Below are positions 25,052 through 34,093 of a stretch of DNA of 64,000 nucleotides, in pieces (position 1 is the first letter of the stretch; each line of letters starts with the position of its first letter). The DNA is from Glaciecola sp041380235 (GTDB taxonomy: Bacteria > Pseudomonadota > Gammaproteobacteria > Enterobacterales > Alteromonadaceae), in assembly GCF_041380235.1 (NCBI RefSeq), contig NZ_JBGIYY010000021.1:1-64000 (forward strand). The letters run 5' to 3'. Both the position numbers and the translations under genes were made by a program. The notes under the pieces are model-generated. The model saw nothing but the letters and a program-made list of their open reading frames with translations. It searched no databases and had not been told where the DNA came from.

Positions 25052-26266
25052 ATGAAACGAGCAGTAATCACTGGTCTTGGTATCGTATCGAGTATTGGCA
25101 ATAATGCTGAGGAAGTAACGGATTCTTTAAGACACGGCAAATCTGGCATTCGCTTTTCAGAGCAATTTGCCGAAATGGGCATGCGCAGCCAAGTTTGGGG
25201 TAACCCTCAGATTGACTTAAAAGAGCATATCGATCGTAAAACACTTCGTTTTATGGGAGATGCCGCAAGCTATGCTTATCTTTCAATGGAACAAGCTATT
25301 GCCGATGCAGGTTTAGAAGAATCTCAATACTCAAATGAAAGAGTTGGGATTATTGCAGGCTCTGGCGGAGCGTCTTCTGATAACCAAGTGGTTTCGGCGG
25401 ATACCCTTCGTGAAAAAGGTGTTCGCAGAGTCGGACCTTACATGGTTACTCGCTGCATGGGCAGCACCGTGAGCGCCTGTTTGGCGACGCCCTTTAAGAT
25501 CAAAGGGGTGAATTACTCAATTTCATCCGCTTGCGCCACCAGTGCGCACTGTATCGGAAATGCTTGGGAGATGATTCAGCTTGGTAAGCAAGACATGGTG
25601 TTTGCAGGCGGCGGCGAAGAGCTGCACTGGGCTTTATCAAGCCAGTTTGATGCAATGGGCGCATTGTCTAGCAAATATAACGACAATCCTGCTGTAGCTT
25701 CACGCACCTATGACGCTAATCGAGATGGTTTTGTTAGTGCTGGCGGTGGCGGTATGGTTGTGGTCGAGGAGCTTGAACACGCGCTTGCTCGCGGTGCAAA
25801 AATCTATGGCGAGTTAGTTGGCTATGGCGCTACATCTGACGGTTATGATATGGTCGCGCCGTCGGGCGAAGGCGCCATTCGCTGCATGAAACAAGCGCTG
25901 CACGGTATTGATGCTCCGCTTGATTACTTAAATACCCACGGCACATCAACGCCGGTAGGCGACGTAAAAGAACTAGAGGCGATTCAAAGTCTGTTTGGTA
26001 ACAACAGTCCCGCAATAAGTGCAAGTAAGTCGATGTCAGGTCACTCACTCGGTGCCGCCGGCGTGCATGAAGCAATTTATAGTTTATTGATGATGCAACA
26101 TAGCTTTATCGCGCCGTCCATCAATATAGATGAGTTAGATAGTGCGGCTCATGGACTCGATATAGTCACCAGCACTCGTGAACAAGAGCTCAACTTGGTC
26201 ATGTCTAATAGCTTTGGATTTGGCGGCACTAACGCATGTTTGGTCTTTCAAAAATATAAGGGCTAG
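25052..26266 (+). CDS. fabB: Beta-ketoacyl-ACP synthase I
   Basis: Elongating condensing enzyme needed for unsaturated fatty acid synthesis. The 404-aa protein carries the Cys-His-His triad: Cys in SISSACATSAHCIG (about 163), His in LNTHGTSTPVGD (about 298) and His in SMSGHSLGAAG (about 333). AAAGGTG precedes the ATG. FadR and FabR control fabB in relatives, but I could not find a clear operator in 24882-25051. The two genes that follow are in the same direction but 24 bases away, so operon membership is possible. Confidence 0.95.
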   Translation: MKRAVITGLGIVSSIGNNAEEVTDSLRHGKSGIRFSEQFAEMGMRSQVWGNPQIDLKEHIDRKTLRFMGDAASYAYLSMEQAIADAGLEESQYSNERVGIIAGSGGASSDNQVVSADTLREKGVRRVGPYMVTRCMGSTVSACLATPFKIKGVNYSISSACATSAHCIGNAWEMIQLGKQDMVFAGGGEELHWALSSQFDAMGALSSKYNDNPAVASRTYDANRDGFVSAGGGGMVVVEELEHALARGAKIYGELVGYGATSDGYDMVAPSGEGAIRCMKQALHGIDAPLDYLNTHGTSTPVGDVKELEAIQSLFGNNSPAISASKSMSGHSLGAAGVHEAIYSLLMMQHSFIAPSINIDELDSAAHGLDIVTSTREQELNLVMSNSFGFGGTNACLVFQKYKG

Positions 26267-26290
26267 TTTTAGCAGCCCATTGGAGTAATT

Positions 26291-27040
26291 ATGAGTGTCA
26301 AAGATCAAGTGTCTGAGCAAGAGTGGCAAACACGGATTGATTTAGCAGCGTGTTATCGAATGATTGCTCACTATGGCTGGGACGATTTAGTGTTTACACA
26401 TATTTCGGCTCGCGTCCCTGGGCCAGAGCATCACTTTTTAATTAATCCATACGGAATGTTTTTTGAAGAGGTCACCGCATCGAGTTTGGTAAAGGTGAAT
26501 TTGGCAGGTGAAAAAGTGATGGCCTCTGATTACGACATCAATCCCGCTGGTTTTACCATTCATAGTGCTGTGCATGAAGCACGAGACGATGCAAAGTGTG
26601 TCATGCATTTACATACCACCGCAGGCGTGGCGGTATCAGTTTTAAAAGAGGGCTTACAGGCCTACTCTCAGCAGTCGCTATTTCCCTTGGCGTCTTTGTC
26701 ATACCACGACTATGAAGGTATTGCGCTTAATCCAGATGAGAAAGCAAGGCTGGTAGCCGACTTGGGCAATACTAACTTTATGATATTGCGTAATCACGGA
26801 CTGTTGACCGCAGCCGACTCCATTGCGGATGCGTTCTTGTTTATGTTTATCATGCAGCGTGCCTGTGAAATTCAACTTCAGGCACAGGCTGCCAATCAGC
26901 CCATGATTGCTATTGATGATAGAATTCTAGCGGGCATACGTGCACAAGCAGCCGAAGTGACGCGTTCAGCAGGAGGTGGGCTTGCGTGGCCCGGTATTTT
27001 GCGTAAATTAAATAGAATGTGCCCTGACTTTAGTGAGTAA
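26291..27040 (+). CDS. Class II aldolase/adducin family protein
   Basis: A 249-aa member of the class II aldolase/adducin family. Metal-binding His residues are in CVMHLHTTAGVAVS near residue 99 and in FMILRNHGLLTAADSI near 165. The fold supports zinc-dependent aldol cleavage, but many family members have unknown substrates and this one has no sugar-pathway neighbours. TTGGAG lies before the ATG. The stop TAA is followed in the same frame by TGC and then the likely TTG start of the hydrolase gene, a very tight junction. Confidence 0.82.
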   Translation: MSVKDQVSEQEWQTRIDLAACYRMIAHYGWDDLVFTHISARVPGPEHHFLINPYGMFFEEVTASSLVKVNLAGEKVMASDYDINPAGFTIHSAVHEARDDAKCVMHLHTTAGVAVSVLKEGLQAYSQQSLFPLASLSYHDYEGIALNPDEKARLVADLGNTNFMILRNHGLLTAADSIADAFLFMFIMQRACEIQLQAQAANQPMIAIDDRILAGIRAQAAEVTRSAGGGLAWPGILRKLNRMCPDFSE

Positions 27041-27043
27041 TGC

Positions 27044-27967
27044 TTGCTTAGTGAATCTTTCAATCAATATCGCAACCGAGCAAAATGGTGCATATATGGC
27101 TATCACAAGGTAGCCTTTTGGGATACTGAAAGTAATGCTCAGGCCAGCGAACAGCGACAAGTTGAAGGCAGTGCTAATACCAAAGAAGTCATTGTGTTTT
27201 TACATGGCTTCCCATCTGCTAGTTGGGACTGGCATTTTCAGTGGCAAATTCTTAAAGAAAACTACCGGTGCATAGCCTTTGATATGTTGGGATTTGGTTT
27301 GTCTGATAAACCAAGACCTCATCAATATAGTGTGCTTGAACAAGCTGATATTGCGCTTTATTTATGCCAAAAACTAGGCGTGCGCAAAGCCCACATTGTG
27401 GCGCATGACTATGGCGTTTCAGTTGCTCAAGAACTGCTGGCAAGACAGCATCAACGAATCCCTAGCGTGGATATTTCTTCAATCTGCTTTTTAAATGGCG
27501 GGCTTTTTGCGGAAACGCACAGGCCATTGTTTACCCAAAAACTCCTGCACTCCATATTTGGGCCAATCATGGTTCGGCTCATGACAAAAGTCACGCTGAA
27601 ACAAAGTTTTATAAAAATATTTGGTAAACAATCGCCGCCCGCGCCCCACGAAATTGATACTTTATGGCGTTTGCTTAAATTCAAGGAGGGCAATTTAGTA
27701 CTGCCATCTTTATTGGACTATCTGGACGAACGTGTGCTGTATCGCGACCGTTGGGTCAAATCTATGCAGAGTACTAAAGTGCCATTGGCCTTTGTCAACG
27801 GGGTGCAGGATCCTATTTCAGGTAATCATATGTTAAACCGATTTAAAGAGTTGCTCCCAGATAGTGCGGTTCAAGCGCTAGAGGTTGGTCATTATCCTCA
27901 GCTAGAAGCAAAGCAAGCGGTAACGGATTTAATTAGACAGTTTGTGAGTACAAGGCGGCTTAGCTAA
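27044..27967 (+). CDS. Alpha/beta hydrolase, haloalkane dehalogenase/epoxide hydrolase-like
   Basis: A 307-aa alpha/beta hydrolase. The oxyanion region is VFLHGFPSASWDWHFQW (near residue 52) and the nucleophile elbow AHDYGVSVAQE (near 122) has Asp rather than Ser, as in epoxide hydrolases and dehalogenases. The C-terminal catalytic His is in VGHYPQLE. The start is uncertain: the only reasonable one is TTG, three bases after and in frame with the aldolase stop, with AGTGAG as a poor ribosome site. Translation may depend on coupling or reinitiation. Substrate unknown. Confidence 0.78.
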   Translation: MLSESFNQYRNRAKWCIYGYHKVAFWDTESNAQASEQRQVEGSANTKEVIVFLHGFPSASWDWHFQWQILKENYRCIAFDMLGFGLSDKPRPHQYSVLEQADIALYLCQKLGVRKAHIVAHDYGVSVAQELLARQHQRIPSVDISSICFLNGGLFAETHRPLFTQKLLHSIFGPIMVRLMTKVTLKQSFIKIFGKQSPPAPHEIDTLWRLLKFKEGNLVLPSLLDYLDERVLYRDRWVKSMQSTKVPLAFVNGVQDPISGNHMLNRFKELLPDSAVQALEVGHYPQLEAKQAVTDLIRQFVSTRRLS

Positions 27968-27968
27968 T

Positions 27969-29129
27969 ATGAAGATATTATATGATGATAATATGCCCTA
28001 TGCCGCTGAGTACTTCACGAGTTTAGGTGAAACGAAAGCATTCACAGCAGGCAGGCTTTCAGAACAAGATCTGGCTAAGTGTGAGGCATTGTTGGTCCGT
28101 TCTACCACCACTGTGGATGCGCAACTGCTGCAAAGAGCACCAAATTTGCGCTATGTTGCCACTGCAACTTCAGGATTTAATCATCTATCGTTAAGTGACA
28201 TCGAGGCTGCCAATATTAAATGGTATGCCGCGGGAGGATGCAATGCGCGAGCGGTAGCAGAATACATATTGGCGAGTATGTTTATGTTGGCTGAGCGTCA
28301 GGGCTTTATGCTACAAGATAAAACCGTAGGAATTGTGGGTTTAGGCAATGTTGGTCAAGCCCTTGAAGCGCTATTACAGGCGCTAGATATTCACATGGTA
28401 AAATACGATCCACCGCGCGCTGAGCTTGATGCCTCGTTTGTGTCTGCTAGTTTCGAAGAGGTGATAAGTGCTGACATTATTAGCCTGCATGTGCCGCTGA
28501 CAAGGTCGGGCAATTATCCTACAGAGCACATGTTTAATGCTGAAGTGCTTGAAAAACTCACTGCTCAGCAAATATTAATTAATGCTTGTCGAGGTGAGGT
28601 GCTAGACAATCAAGCACTGTTGATAGGAATGCGTGCCAATCGGGAAAAGATGCCCACAGTCGGTTTAGACTGCTGGGAAAACGAGCCCACTATCGAACGT
28701 GAACTGATACCTTATCTTGCTTTTGCAACCGCTCATATCGCAGGACACTCCCTAGAAGGAAAAGCAAGAGGCACGGATATGGTTTACCGCGATTTATGCC
28801 GATTTTTATCTATTGAAGCAGAGCATCAGCTGAGTGATTTCTTACCAAGATATGAGGCCGTGGCGATTGATGCAGAAAATTCGAATAATGCGAAGATTAA
28901 TCTGAGCCATCAGACAATCGTCTCACAAAGTATAAAATCTATGTATGATATTGAAAATGATGATAGTTTTTTTCGCCGCTACATGGCAAACTCAAGGTCG
29001 TTTTCAGAAATTCGTCGCAGTTATCCTGTGCGCAGAGAATGGCCCGCAGCAAAAATAACAATAAGTAATAAATGTGCTGCCCAAACATTAAAAAAACTAG
29101 GGTTTAGACTGGCTAACGACAGCAAGTAA
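27969..29129 (+). CDS. pdxB: Erythronate-4-phosphate dehydrogenase
   Basis: Second step of DXP-dependent pyridoxal 5'-phosphate synthesis. The 386-aa protein is a D-2-hydroxyacid dehydrogenase: substrate-domain LLVRSTTTVDAQLL near 45, NAD-binding VGIVGLGNVGQALE near 118, catalytic Arg in INACRGEVLDN and the His in TAHIAGHSLEGKARGT, which with the extended C-terminal dimerisation domain is diagnostic of PdxB. The ATG is one base after the hydrolase stop. The pdxB-asd-fimV order is common in gammaproteobacteria. Confidence 0.95.
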   Translation: MKILYDDNMPYAAEYFTSLGETKAFTAGRLSEQDLAKCEALLVRSTTTVDAQLLQRAPNLRYVATATSGFNHLSLSDIEAANIKWYAAGGCNARAVAEYILASMFMLAERQGFMLQDKTVGIVGLGNVGQALEALLQALDIHMVKYDPPRAELDASFVSASFEEVISADIISLHVPLTRSGNYPTEHMFNAEVLEKLTAQQILINACRGEVLDNQALLIGMRANREKMPTVGLDCWENEPTIERELIPYLAFATAHIAGHSLEGKARGTDMVYRDLCRFLSIEAEHQLSDFLPRYEAVAIDAENSNNAKINLSHQTIVSQSIKSMYDIENDDSFFRRYMANSRSFSEIRRSYPVRREWPAAKITISNKCAAQTLKKLGFRLANDSK

Positions 29130-29165
29130 TTAATAACCGAAACCTTAAGAAAGGAAAAATAAGAT

Positions 29166-30182
29166 ATGTCGAATGTATATGACGTTGCTGTATTAGGTGC
29201 AACGGGCTTGGTTGGTCAAACCATTATGGAAATTTTAGCAGAGCGTAAATTTCCAATTGGTAAACTGTATCCGCTTGCTAGTGAAAGATCAGCCGGTGGT
29301 GAAGTCGAGTTTAAGGGTGAACAGTTAACCGTGCTCGATGCCAACACATTTGATTGGAGTAAGGTTCAGTTTGGTTTCTTTTCAGCGGGTGGAAGTGTTT
29401 CAGAAAAGTTTGCACCAATGGCTGCAGAAGCCGGATGCGTGGTTATAGATAACACCTCACAGTATCGCTACGAGCCAGACATCCCGCTAGTTGTGCCAGA
29501 GGTCAACAGCCATGCACTAGCTGATTATCGCAATCGCAATATTATTGCCAATCCCAACTGTTCCACTATTCAGATGGTAGTGGCGCTTAAACCTATTTAT
29601 GACGCGGTAGGTATCGACCGTATTAACGTCGCCACTTATCAGTCAGTCTCTGGTGCCGGCAAATCCGCAATGGAATCGCTCGCTAAACAAACGGCAGAGC
29701 TACTAAATGGTAAAGCAGTTACCGGTGAAGAGTTTAGCCGGCAAATTGCATTTAATGTTATCCCGCAGATAGACGTTTTTATGGATAATGACTACACCAA
29801 AGAAGAAATGAAAATGGTGTGGGAAACGCGCAAAATATTGGGCGATGAATCTATTCAAGTAAATCCAACAGCGGTAAGAGTACCGGTGTTTTTTGGTCAT
29901 GGTGAAGCTATCCATATAGAGACAACACAGCAAACAGATGCAGAGCACGTTAAACAGTTGCTTGCCAATGCGCCGGGCGTGACGCTTTATGATCAGCGAG
30001 AAGACTTCCCAACACAAGTCTCAAGTGCGAGCGGTAATGATTTTGTGCATGTTGGGCGCGTTCGCAATGATGTTTCGCATTCTCATGGAATAAACATGTG
30101 GGTGGTGTCCGATAACATTCGCAAAGGTGCGGCAACTAACAGCATACAAATTGCCGAAGTCTTGATACGCGATTATATGTAA
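29166..30182 (+). CDS. asd: Aspartate-semialdehyde dehydrogenase
   Basis: Converts aspartyl phosphate to aspartate semialdehyde for lysine, methionine and threonine synthesis; its product later feeds DapB, encoded at 59148. The 338-aa protein has the NADP loop VLGATGLVGQTIMEIL, the active-site Cys in IIANPNCSTIQMV (about 132), VSGAGKSAMESL, and the catalytic His region VRVPVFFGHGEAIHIET. AAGGA precedes the ATG. In this pdxB-fimV neighbourhood E. coli has the inactive homologue usg, but here the catalytic Cys and His are present, so activity is expected. Confidence 0.93.
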   Translation: MSNVYDVAVLGATGLVGQTIMEILAERKFPIGKLYPLASERSAGGEVEFKGEQLTVLDANTFDWSKVQFGFFSAGGSVSEKFAPMAAEAGCVVIDNTSQYRYEPDIPLVVPEVNSHALADYRNRNIIANPNCSTIQMVVALKPIYDAVGIDRINVATYQSVSGAGKSAMESLAKQTAELLNGKAVTGEEFSRQIAFNVIPQIDVFMDNDYTKEEMKMVWETRKILGDESIQVNPTAVRVPVFFGHGEAIHIETTQQTDAEHVKQLLANAPGVTLYDQREDFPTQVSSASGNDFVHVGRVRNDVSHSHGINMWVVSDNIRKGAATNSIQIAEVLIRDYM

Positions 30183-30269
30183 ACAATTGACGCAAGATGT
30201 CGATAACTCAATGAAGATGAATGAACGCTTGGGTGACATTTATTGAAATTTTAGGAGCAACTTAAGGTT

Positions 30270-33200
30270 TTGAAATCGACCATCAAAAATTGGATTGCTG
30301 TTGTATTGACACTGTCAATGCTGAGTCCTGCGCTGGTTTCAGCGCAAGTACAGTTGCAAGGTCCGACAAACTCTCCCGAGGCATACTCGGGCGTAGTTTA
30401 TGGTCCGATTGATCAAAATGATACGCTGTGGCGAATTGCTAGCCGCTATAAGCAAGATAGCCAATTTAGCGTATATCAAACAATGTTGGCAATATACGAA
30501 CTAAATCCCCAAGCCTTCGAGAATAGAAATTTTAATACCATGGTCAATGGCGCTACACTGCAGTTGCCCAGTGATCGCTACATTGCACGTATGGATATTC
30601 AAAAAGCCCGTGCTAAAGCTGAAGCCGATGATCGTGCGTTTGGTCGTCCCAACTCGGTGCAGCCAGAAGAGGTTCTAAACGAAGTTGCAACCGCTGCCGC
30701 CGTGCCGGACGTACCCCTAGTTAATCAAGAAGATTTGTCGCAAACCAAGCAAGAGTTGCAGCGTCAATTAAACAGTTTAAATCGTCAGCAAAACATCCAA
30801 TTTGATCAAGTCAAAGAGCAAGTCGGCGCCTCTATTGCCAGCGTGCAGGCGCTGATTGATGAAAACAGGCGTCTTTACGACCGCCTTGATCAAGTCAACC
30901 AAGATATTTCTGATTTGAGAAGTAAGGTGGAAGGTGACGTACAAGATCAGATTGACCAACAGCTAGCTTTACAAAAAGAAGTCATCGACCTAGTTAAACA
31001 AGCAGAACAACGGCAGCTCGACAGAGAAGCTGAATCGATTTGGAAAACCTTGTCTAGCCCGATTGTCGTGATTACTATTTCAATTATATTTACAGCCGGA
31101 ATCTTGCTTCTGCTGGGTGTATGGTTGCTGCGTAAACCTAAGTCGACTGAAGACAGGGCAACTGAAGATGAATCGGTCGCTGATATCATTGACGATGAAT
31201 TAATCATTGGTGAAATGGACGATGATGATGCTGAAGATCTCATGGCTGCGCTGGATCAAGAGATGGGTGAAGACGATATATTATCGTCTGATCTAGAAGA
31301 TGGTCTTGATGAACTTGGGGTGGGCGATACTGACTTTGGCGATATAGACGACATGTTGGTACCTGATGCCCAAAATGCAGAGAAAAAGCCTGTTTCTAAA
31401 GCGCAGATTGTCGAAGAAGATGTTAGTTTTGATACTGATGCGATTAGTCTAGACGACGATGAGTATGAAAACCAAGAAATTGATTTAAAACCCTCTACAG
31501 AACAGCCTTCAGCAAATGATGAAAATGCTGAAAAGATGGTTGATGACCTCGAAGGTGACGCTTCAACGATTAATGATTCTGAGTTAGGTGAGCAAGGTTT
31601 TGATGAACAAGGCCCCGATGATCAGAGTCCTGTTGAGCAAAGCACTGATGAGCAAGCACAGGTCGAAAACAAGGTTGATCCAGATGAGCTGTTGGCCAGC
31701 GTTCAACAAGCATCACAAGCAAGTGAGGAAAAAAATACACAGTCGAACAAGCTTGCATCGATGCAAAGCGATACCGCCATTGGCATGCCAGTAGACGAAA
31801 GTGCTGATATTGATGATGAAGCTTTAGAGAAAATCGAAAACACCATTAATGAGACGACGCAAGAGTTTGAGGCCTTGTCTTCTGAAATATTAAACGACCT
31901 AGAGGGTGTGGTTGATGAAGACGAGGATTTAGACAAGGTAATTGATGAGTCTCAGATAATCAGTCTTGACGCAGATGCAGATGAAGAGCCAGAGATTGAA
32001 GTTGAGCCTGCAAAGCCAGTTGAATCTGAGCCTGATCTAAGCCCTGAATTGACGCCTGAGCCGATTACAGATAATGATGCTGAGCAGGATGATGAAATAA
32101 CAGCAGAGTTACCCAATTCCTCAGATACAGAGCTTACGAGCGAAGACAGTCGTGAGAAAGATGACGCGATTTTGGATGAATCTACAGACGAAACAGAAGA
32201 CGAAATTGTAGCTAGCAATGAACTTGATGATTTACTCGAGCAATTTACCCAAGACCCAAGCCCTCCAGAACCCGTAAATGATGATGCGATTGATCTCAAT
32301 GTAGATGATGAACCCGATGACCTTAGCAATGATTTAGCAAATGAACTACTTGCTGAATTGGAAGAAGACGTAAGTGATGACGATTTAGATGCTCTGCTTG
32401 AAGAATATACGAAGGGTCCCGATCTAGGCTTAGATGAGCAGAACAACGAAGAAACAAGCAAGCAGATTGCGGATAGTGACGCATTGCTTGATGATATACC
32501 TTCGCTCAGCAGTATGGGCGACGAATCGCCGACTAAAGAGAGCTTGAATCCTCAAGAGAGCTTGTCAGATGACCTGGAAAAGCCGGTGCAAGACGATGCG
32601 CAAAATATTGCCGCAGAAGATAAGCAAAAAATAAGTAATGATGAGATTGACGAGGATGAAGATGTGCTTGCTGATCTCCCAGGCTTAGACGACTGGCTTG
32701 GTGACGACGATTTAAAAGATGATATCCAAAGCATTACGACAGAAGACGGATTAGATAATGAGCTGAACGTATTGGCCGACATTGAGGGCTCTGATTTTGA
32801 AGAGCTCCTATCAGAAATCGACGCCGAAAACCTCGACTTATCTGATGACTTAAAGGCTTTTGAGAACGCCTCAGAGAATAATCTTGTTGATGATGAGTTA
32901 AAAAATGCTGGCCTCGATTTAGATAGTTTGATGCAAGATGACGAAAGTGCGGATGAATCGGTAGAAGATTTTGTGAATGTTGATGATTTACTTTCTGAAA
33001 GCGAAGCCTTAACACCACTGGCAGACGAAGATATCGCTCTAGATTTAGATAAGTCTTTAGGCAGAATACCAAAAGAAGAAAGTATTGATGACCCAGGCTC
33101 AGCGCAAATAAGCAACGATGAGCTCATTTCAGAACAAGCCAGTAACTTAGATCTTGCTCAAGTTTATATGGATATGGGCGATCATGAAGCCGCGACAGAA

Positions 33201-33287
33201 GTGCTCGAAGAAGTAAAGCAGAGAGGCTCTGACGAACAGGTGGCGGAAGCAACCGAGCTGCTGCAGCAAATCAAAAAAGACCAATAA
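30270..33287 (+). CDS. fimV: FimV/HubP-family polar landmark protein
   Basis: A 1005-aa inner-membrane hub protein that organises polar structures such as type IV pili, flagella and chemoreceptors. Order: signal peptide ending ALVSAQ, LysM-like periplasmic peptidoglycan-binding domain (VVYGPIDQNDTLWRIASRY to QLPSD, about 45-110), coiled coil with Gln-rich heptads (150-250), one membrane helix (VVITISIIFTAGILLLLGVWLL near 265), a very acidic repetitive cytoplasmic region and a C-terminal FimV TPR-like motif (NLDLAQVYMDMGDHEAATEVLEEV). Starts with TTG; AGGAG lies 12 bases before it. Confidence 0.9.
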   Translation: MKSTIKNWIAVVLTLSMLSPALVSAQVQLQGPTNSPEAYSGVVYGPIDQNDTLWRIASRYKQDSQFSVYQTMLAIYELNPQAFENRNFNTMVNGATLQLPSDRYIARMDIQKARAKAEADDRAFGRPNSVQPEEVLNEVATAAAVPDVPLVNQEDLSQTKQELQRQLNSLNRQQNIQFDQVKEQVGASIASVQALIDENRRLYDRLDQVNQDISDLRSKVEGDVQDQIDQQLALQKEVIDLVKQAEQRQLDREAESIWKTLSSPIVVITISIIFTAGILLLLGVWLLRKPKSTEDRATEDESVADIIDDELIIGEMDDDDAEDLMAALDQEMGEDDILSSDLEDGLDELGVGDTDFGDIDDMLVPDAQNAEKKPVSKAQIVEEDVSFDTDAISLDDDEYENQEIDLKPSTEQPSANDENAEKMVDDLEGDASTINDSELGEQGFDEQGPDDQSPVEQSTDEQAQVENKVDPDELLASVQQASQASEEKNTQSNKLASMQSDTAIGMPVDESADIDDEALEKIENTINETTQEFEALSSEILNDLEGVVDEDEDLDKVIDESQIISLDADADEEPEIEVEPAKPVESEPDLSPELTPEPITDNDAEQDDEITAELPNSSDTELTSEDSREKDDAILDESTDETEDEIVASNELDDLLEQFTQDPSPPEPVNDDAIDLNVDDEPDDLSNDLANELLAELEEDVSDDDLDALLEEYTKGPDLGLDEQNNEETSKQIADSDALLDDIPSLSSMGDESPTKESLNPQESLSDDLEKPVQDDAQNIAAEDKQKISNDEIDEDEDVLADLPGLDDWLGDDDLKDDIQSITTEDGLDNELNVLADIEGSDFEELLSEIDAENLDLSDDLKAFENASENNLVDDELKNAGLDLDSLMQDDESADESVEDFVNVDDLLSESEALTPLADEDIALDLDKSLGRIPKEESIDDPGSAQISNDELISEQASNLDLAQVYMDMGDHEAATEVLEEVKQRGSDEQVAEATELLQQIKKDQ

Positions 33288-33302
33288 ACTTAAGGTATTC
33301 TT

Positions 33303-33581
33303 ATGGCCAAAGCATGTGCCTTACACATACTGGTAAAGACCGAAAAAGAAGCCCAAGACCTATTGGTGCAATTAAAAAAGGGAAAGCATTTTGGGGATTT
33401 GGCAAAGCGCTATTCGCAGTGCCCGTCAGGGAAAAAGGGTGGAGACTTAGGCGAGTTTCGGCCTGGGCAAATGGTCAAAGCTTTTGATGATGTCGTGTTC
33501 AAAAAAGAAGTGTTAGTAGTGCACGGGCCAATTAAAACGAGTTTTGGCTTTCACCTTATCAAGACTTTATATCGTAACTAA
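33303..33581 (+). CDS. ppiC: Peptidyl-prolyl cis-trans isomerase C (parvulin)
   Basis: A 92-aa single-domain parvulin that speeds proline isomerisation in the cytoplasm. It has the complete family pattern: ALHILVKTEKEAQDLL, FGDLAKRYSQCPSGKKGGDLGEF, VKTSFGFHLIK-like ending (IKTSFGFHLIKTLY). Length equals E. coli PpiC (93 aa). It starts 15 bases after fimV, so co-transcription is possible. Convergent bamE follows with no clear terminator between. Confidence 0.94.
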   Translation: MAKACALHILVKTEKEAQDLLVQLKKGKHFGDLAKRYSQCPSGKKGGDLGEFRPGQMVKAFDDVVFKKEVLVVHGPIKTSFGFHLIKTLYRN

Positions 33582-33598
33582 TGAACAGATACCTTGCT

Positions 33599-33946
33599 TT
33601 ACGCTAGGGGTTGGTCAAACTCTTCGGGCTTGGTGAAGTCACCTTTAAAATCAAGTAATTTATTGTCTTCAAATGTCAAGATGAGGCGCTTTTTAACATC
33701 TTCGCCACGCTTAGCCATACCGCGCTTCATTTCGTAATAATAATACCAAACATTGTCATTGAAGCTATCTCCAACCACTGGATTACCTAGTACAAATATG
33801 ACTTGTTCTTTTGTCATTTCAACGCGCAGCTTGTTTACGTCTTTTTGGTCAAGAAAATTACCTTGAGGCACATCAATACGATAAATCCAGTCACTGCAGC
33901 CAGATAAAAACGTAAACGATAACAAAATGACGATGATAAACTTCAT
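33599..33946 (-). CDS. bamE: Outer membrane assembly lipoprotein BamE
   Basis: SmpA/OmlA family subunit of the BAM complex, which inserts beta-barrel proteins in the outer membrane. The 115-aa protein has a lipobox LSFTFLSGC, the family signature IPQGN-like segment RIDVPQGNFLDQKDVNKLRVEMTKEQV, and FVLGNPVV ... VWYYYYE. ATG at 33946 is chosen: it gives a proper lipoprotein signal and is preceded by GGAAG, whereas the longer frame to 34021 starts in an unlikely leader. The bamE-recN-nadK order matches E. coli. Confidence 0.94.
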   Translation of the reverse strand: MKFIIVILLSFTFLSGCSDWIYRIDVPQGNFLDQKDVNKLRVEMTKEQVIFVLGNPVVGDSFNDNVWYYYYEMKRGMAKRGEDVKKRLILTFEDNKLLDFKGDFTKPEEFDQPLA

Positions 33947-34093
33947 AAGACTTCCATATAAAAAATTCGCTAGGGATACTACCTCACTTGCTTGAGACCG
34001 ATCAATCCCTATTTGGTTCATCCCCGCTGTATTTGCCTATCTCGACTGTCATTAGCCGGAAATTTGCCTTTAAAAGGATTTGTTTCACGATCA

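Noticed and set aside
31570..33127. Several long ORFs antisense to fimV
   Set aside because: They are Ser-rich shadows produced by the Asp/Glu-rich coding sequence on the other strand, a known artefact of acidic repeat genes.
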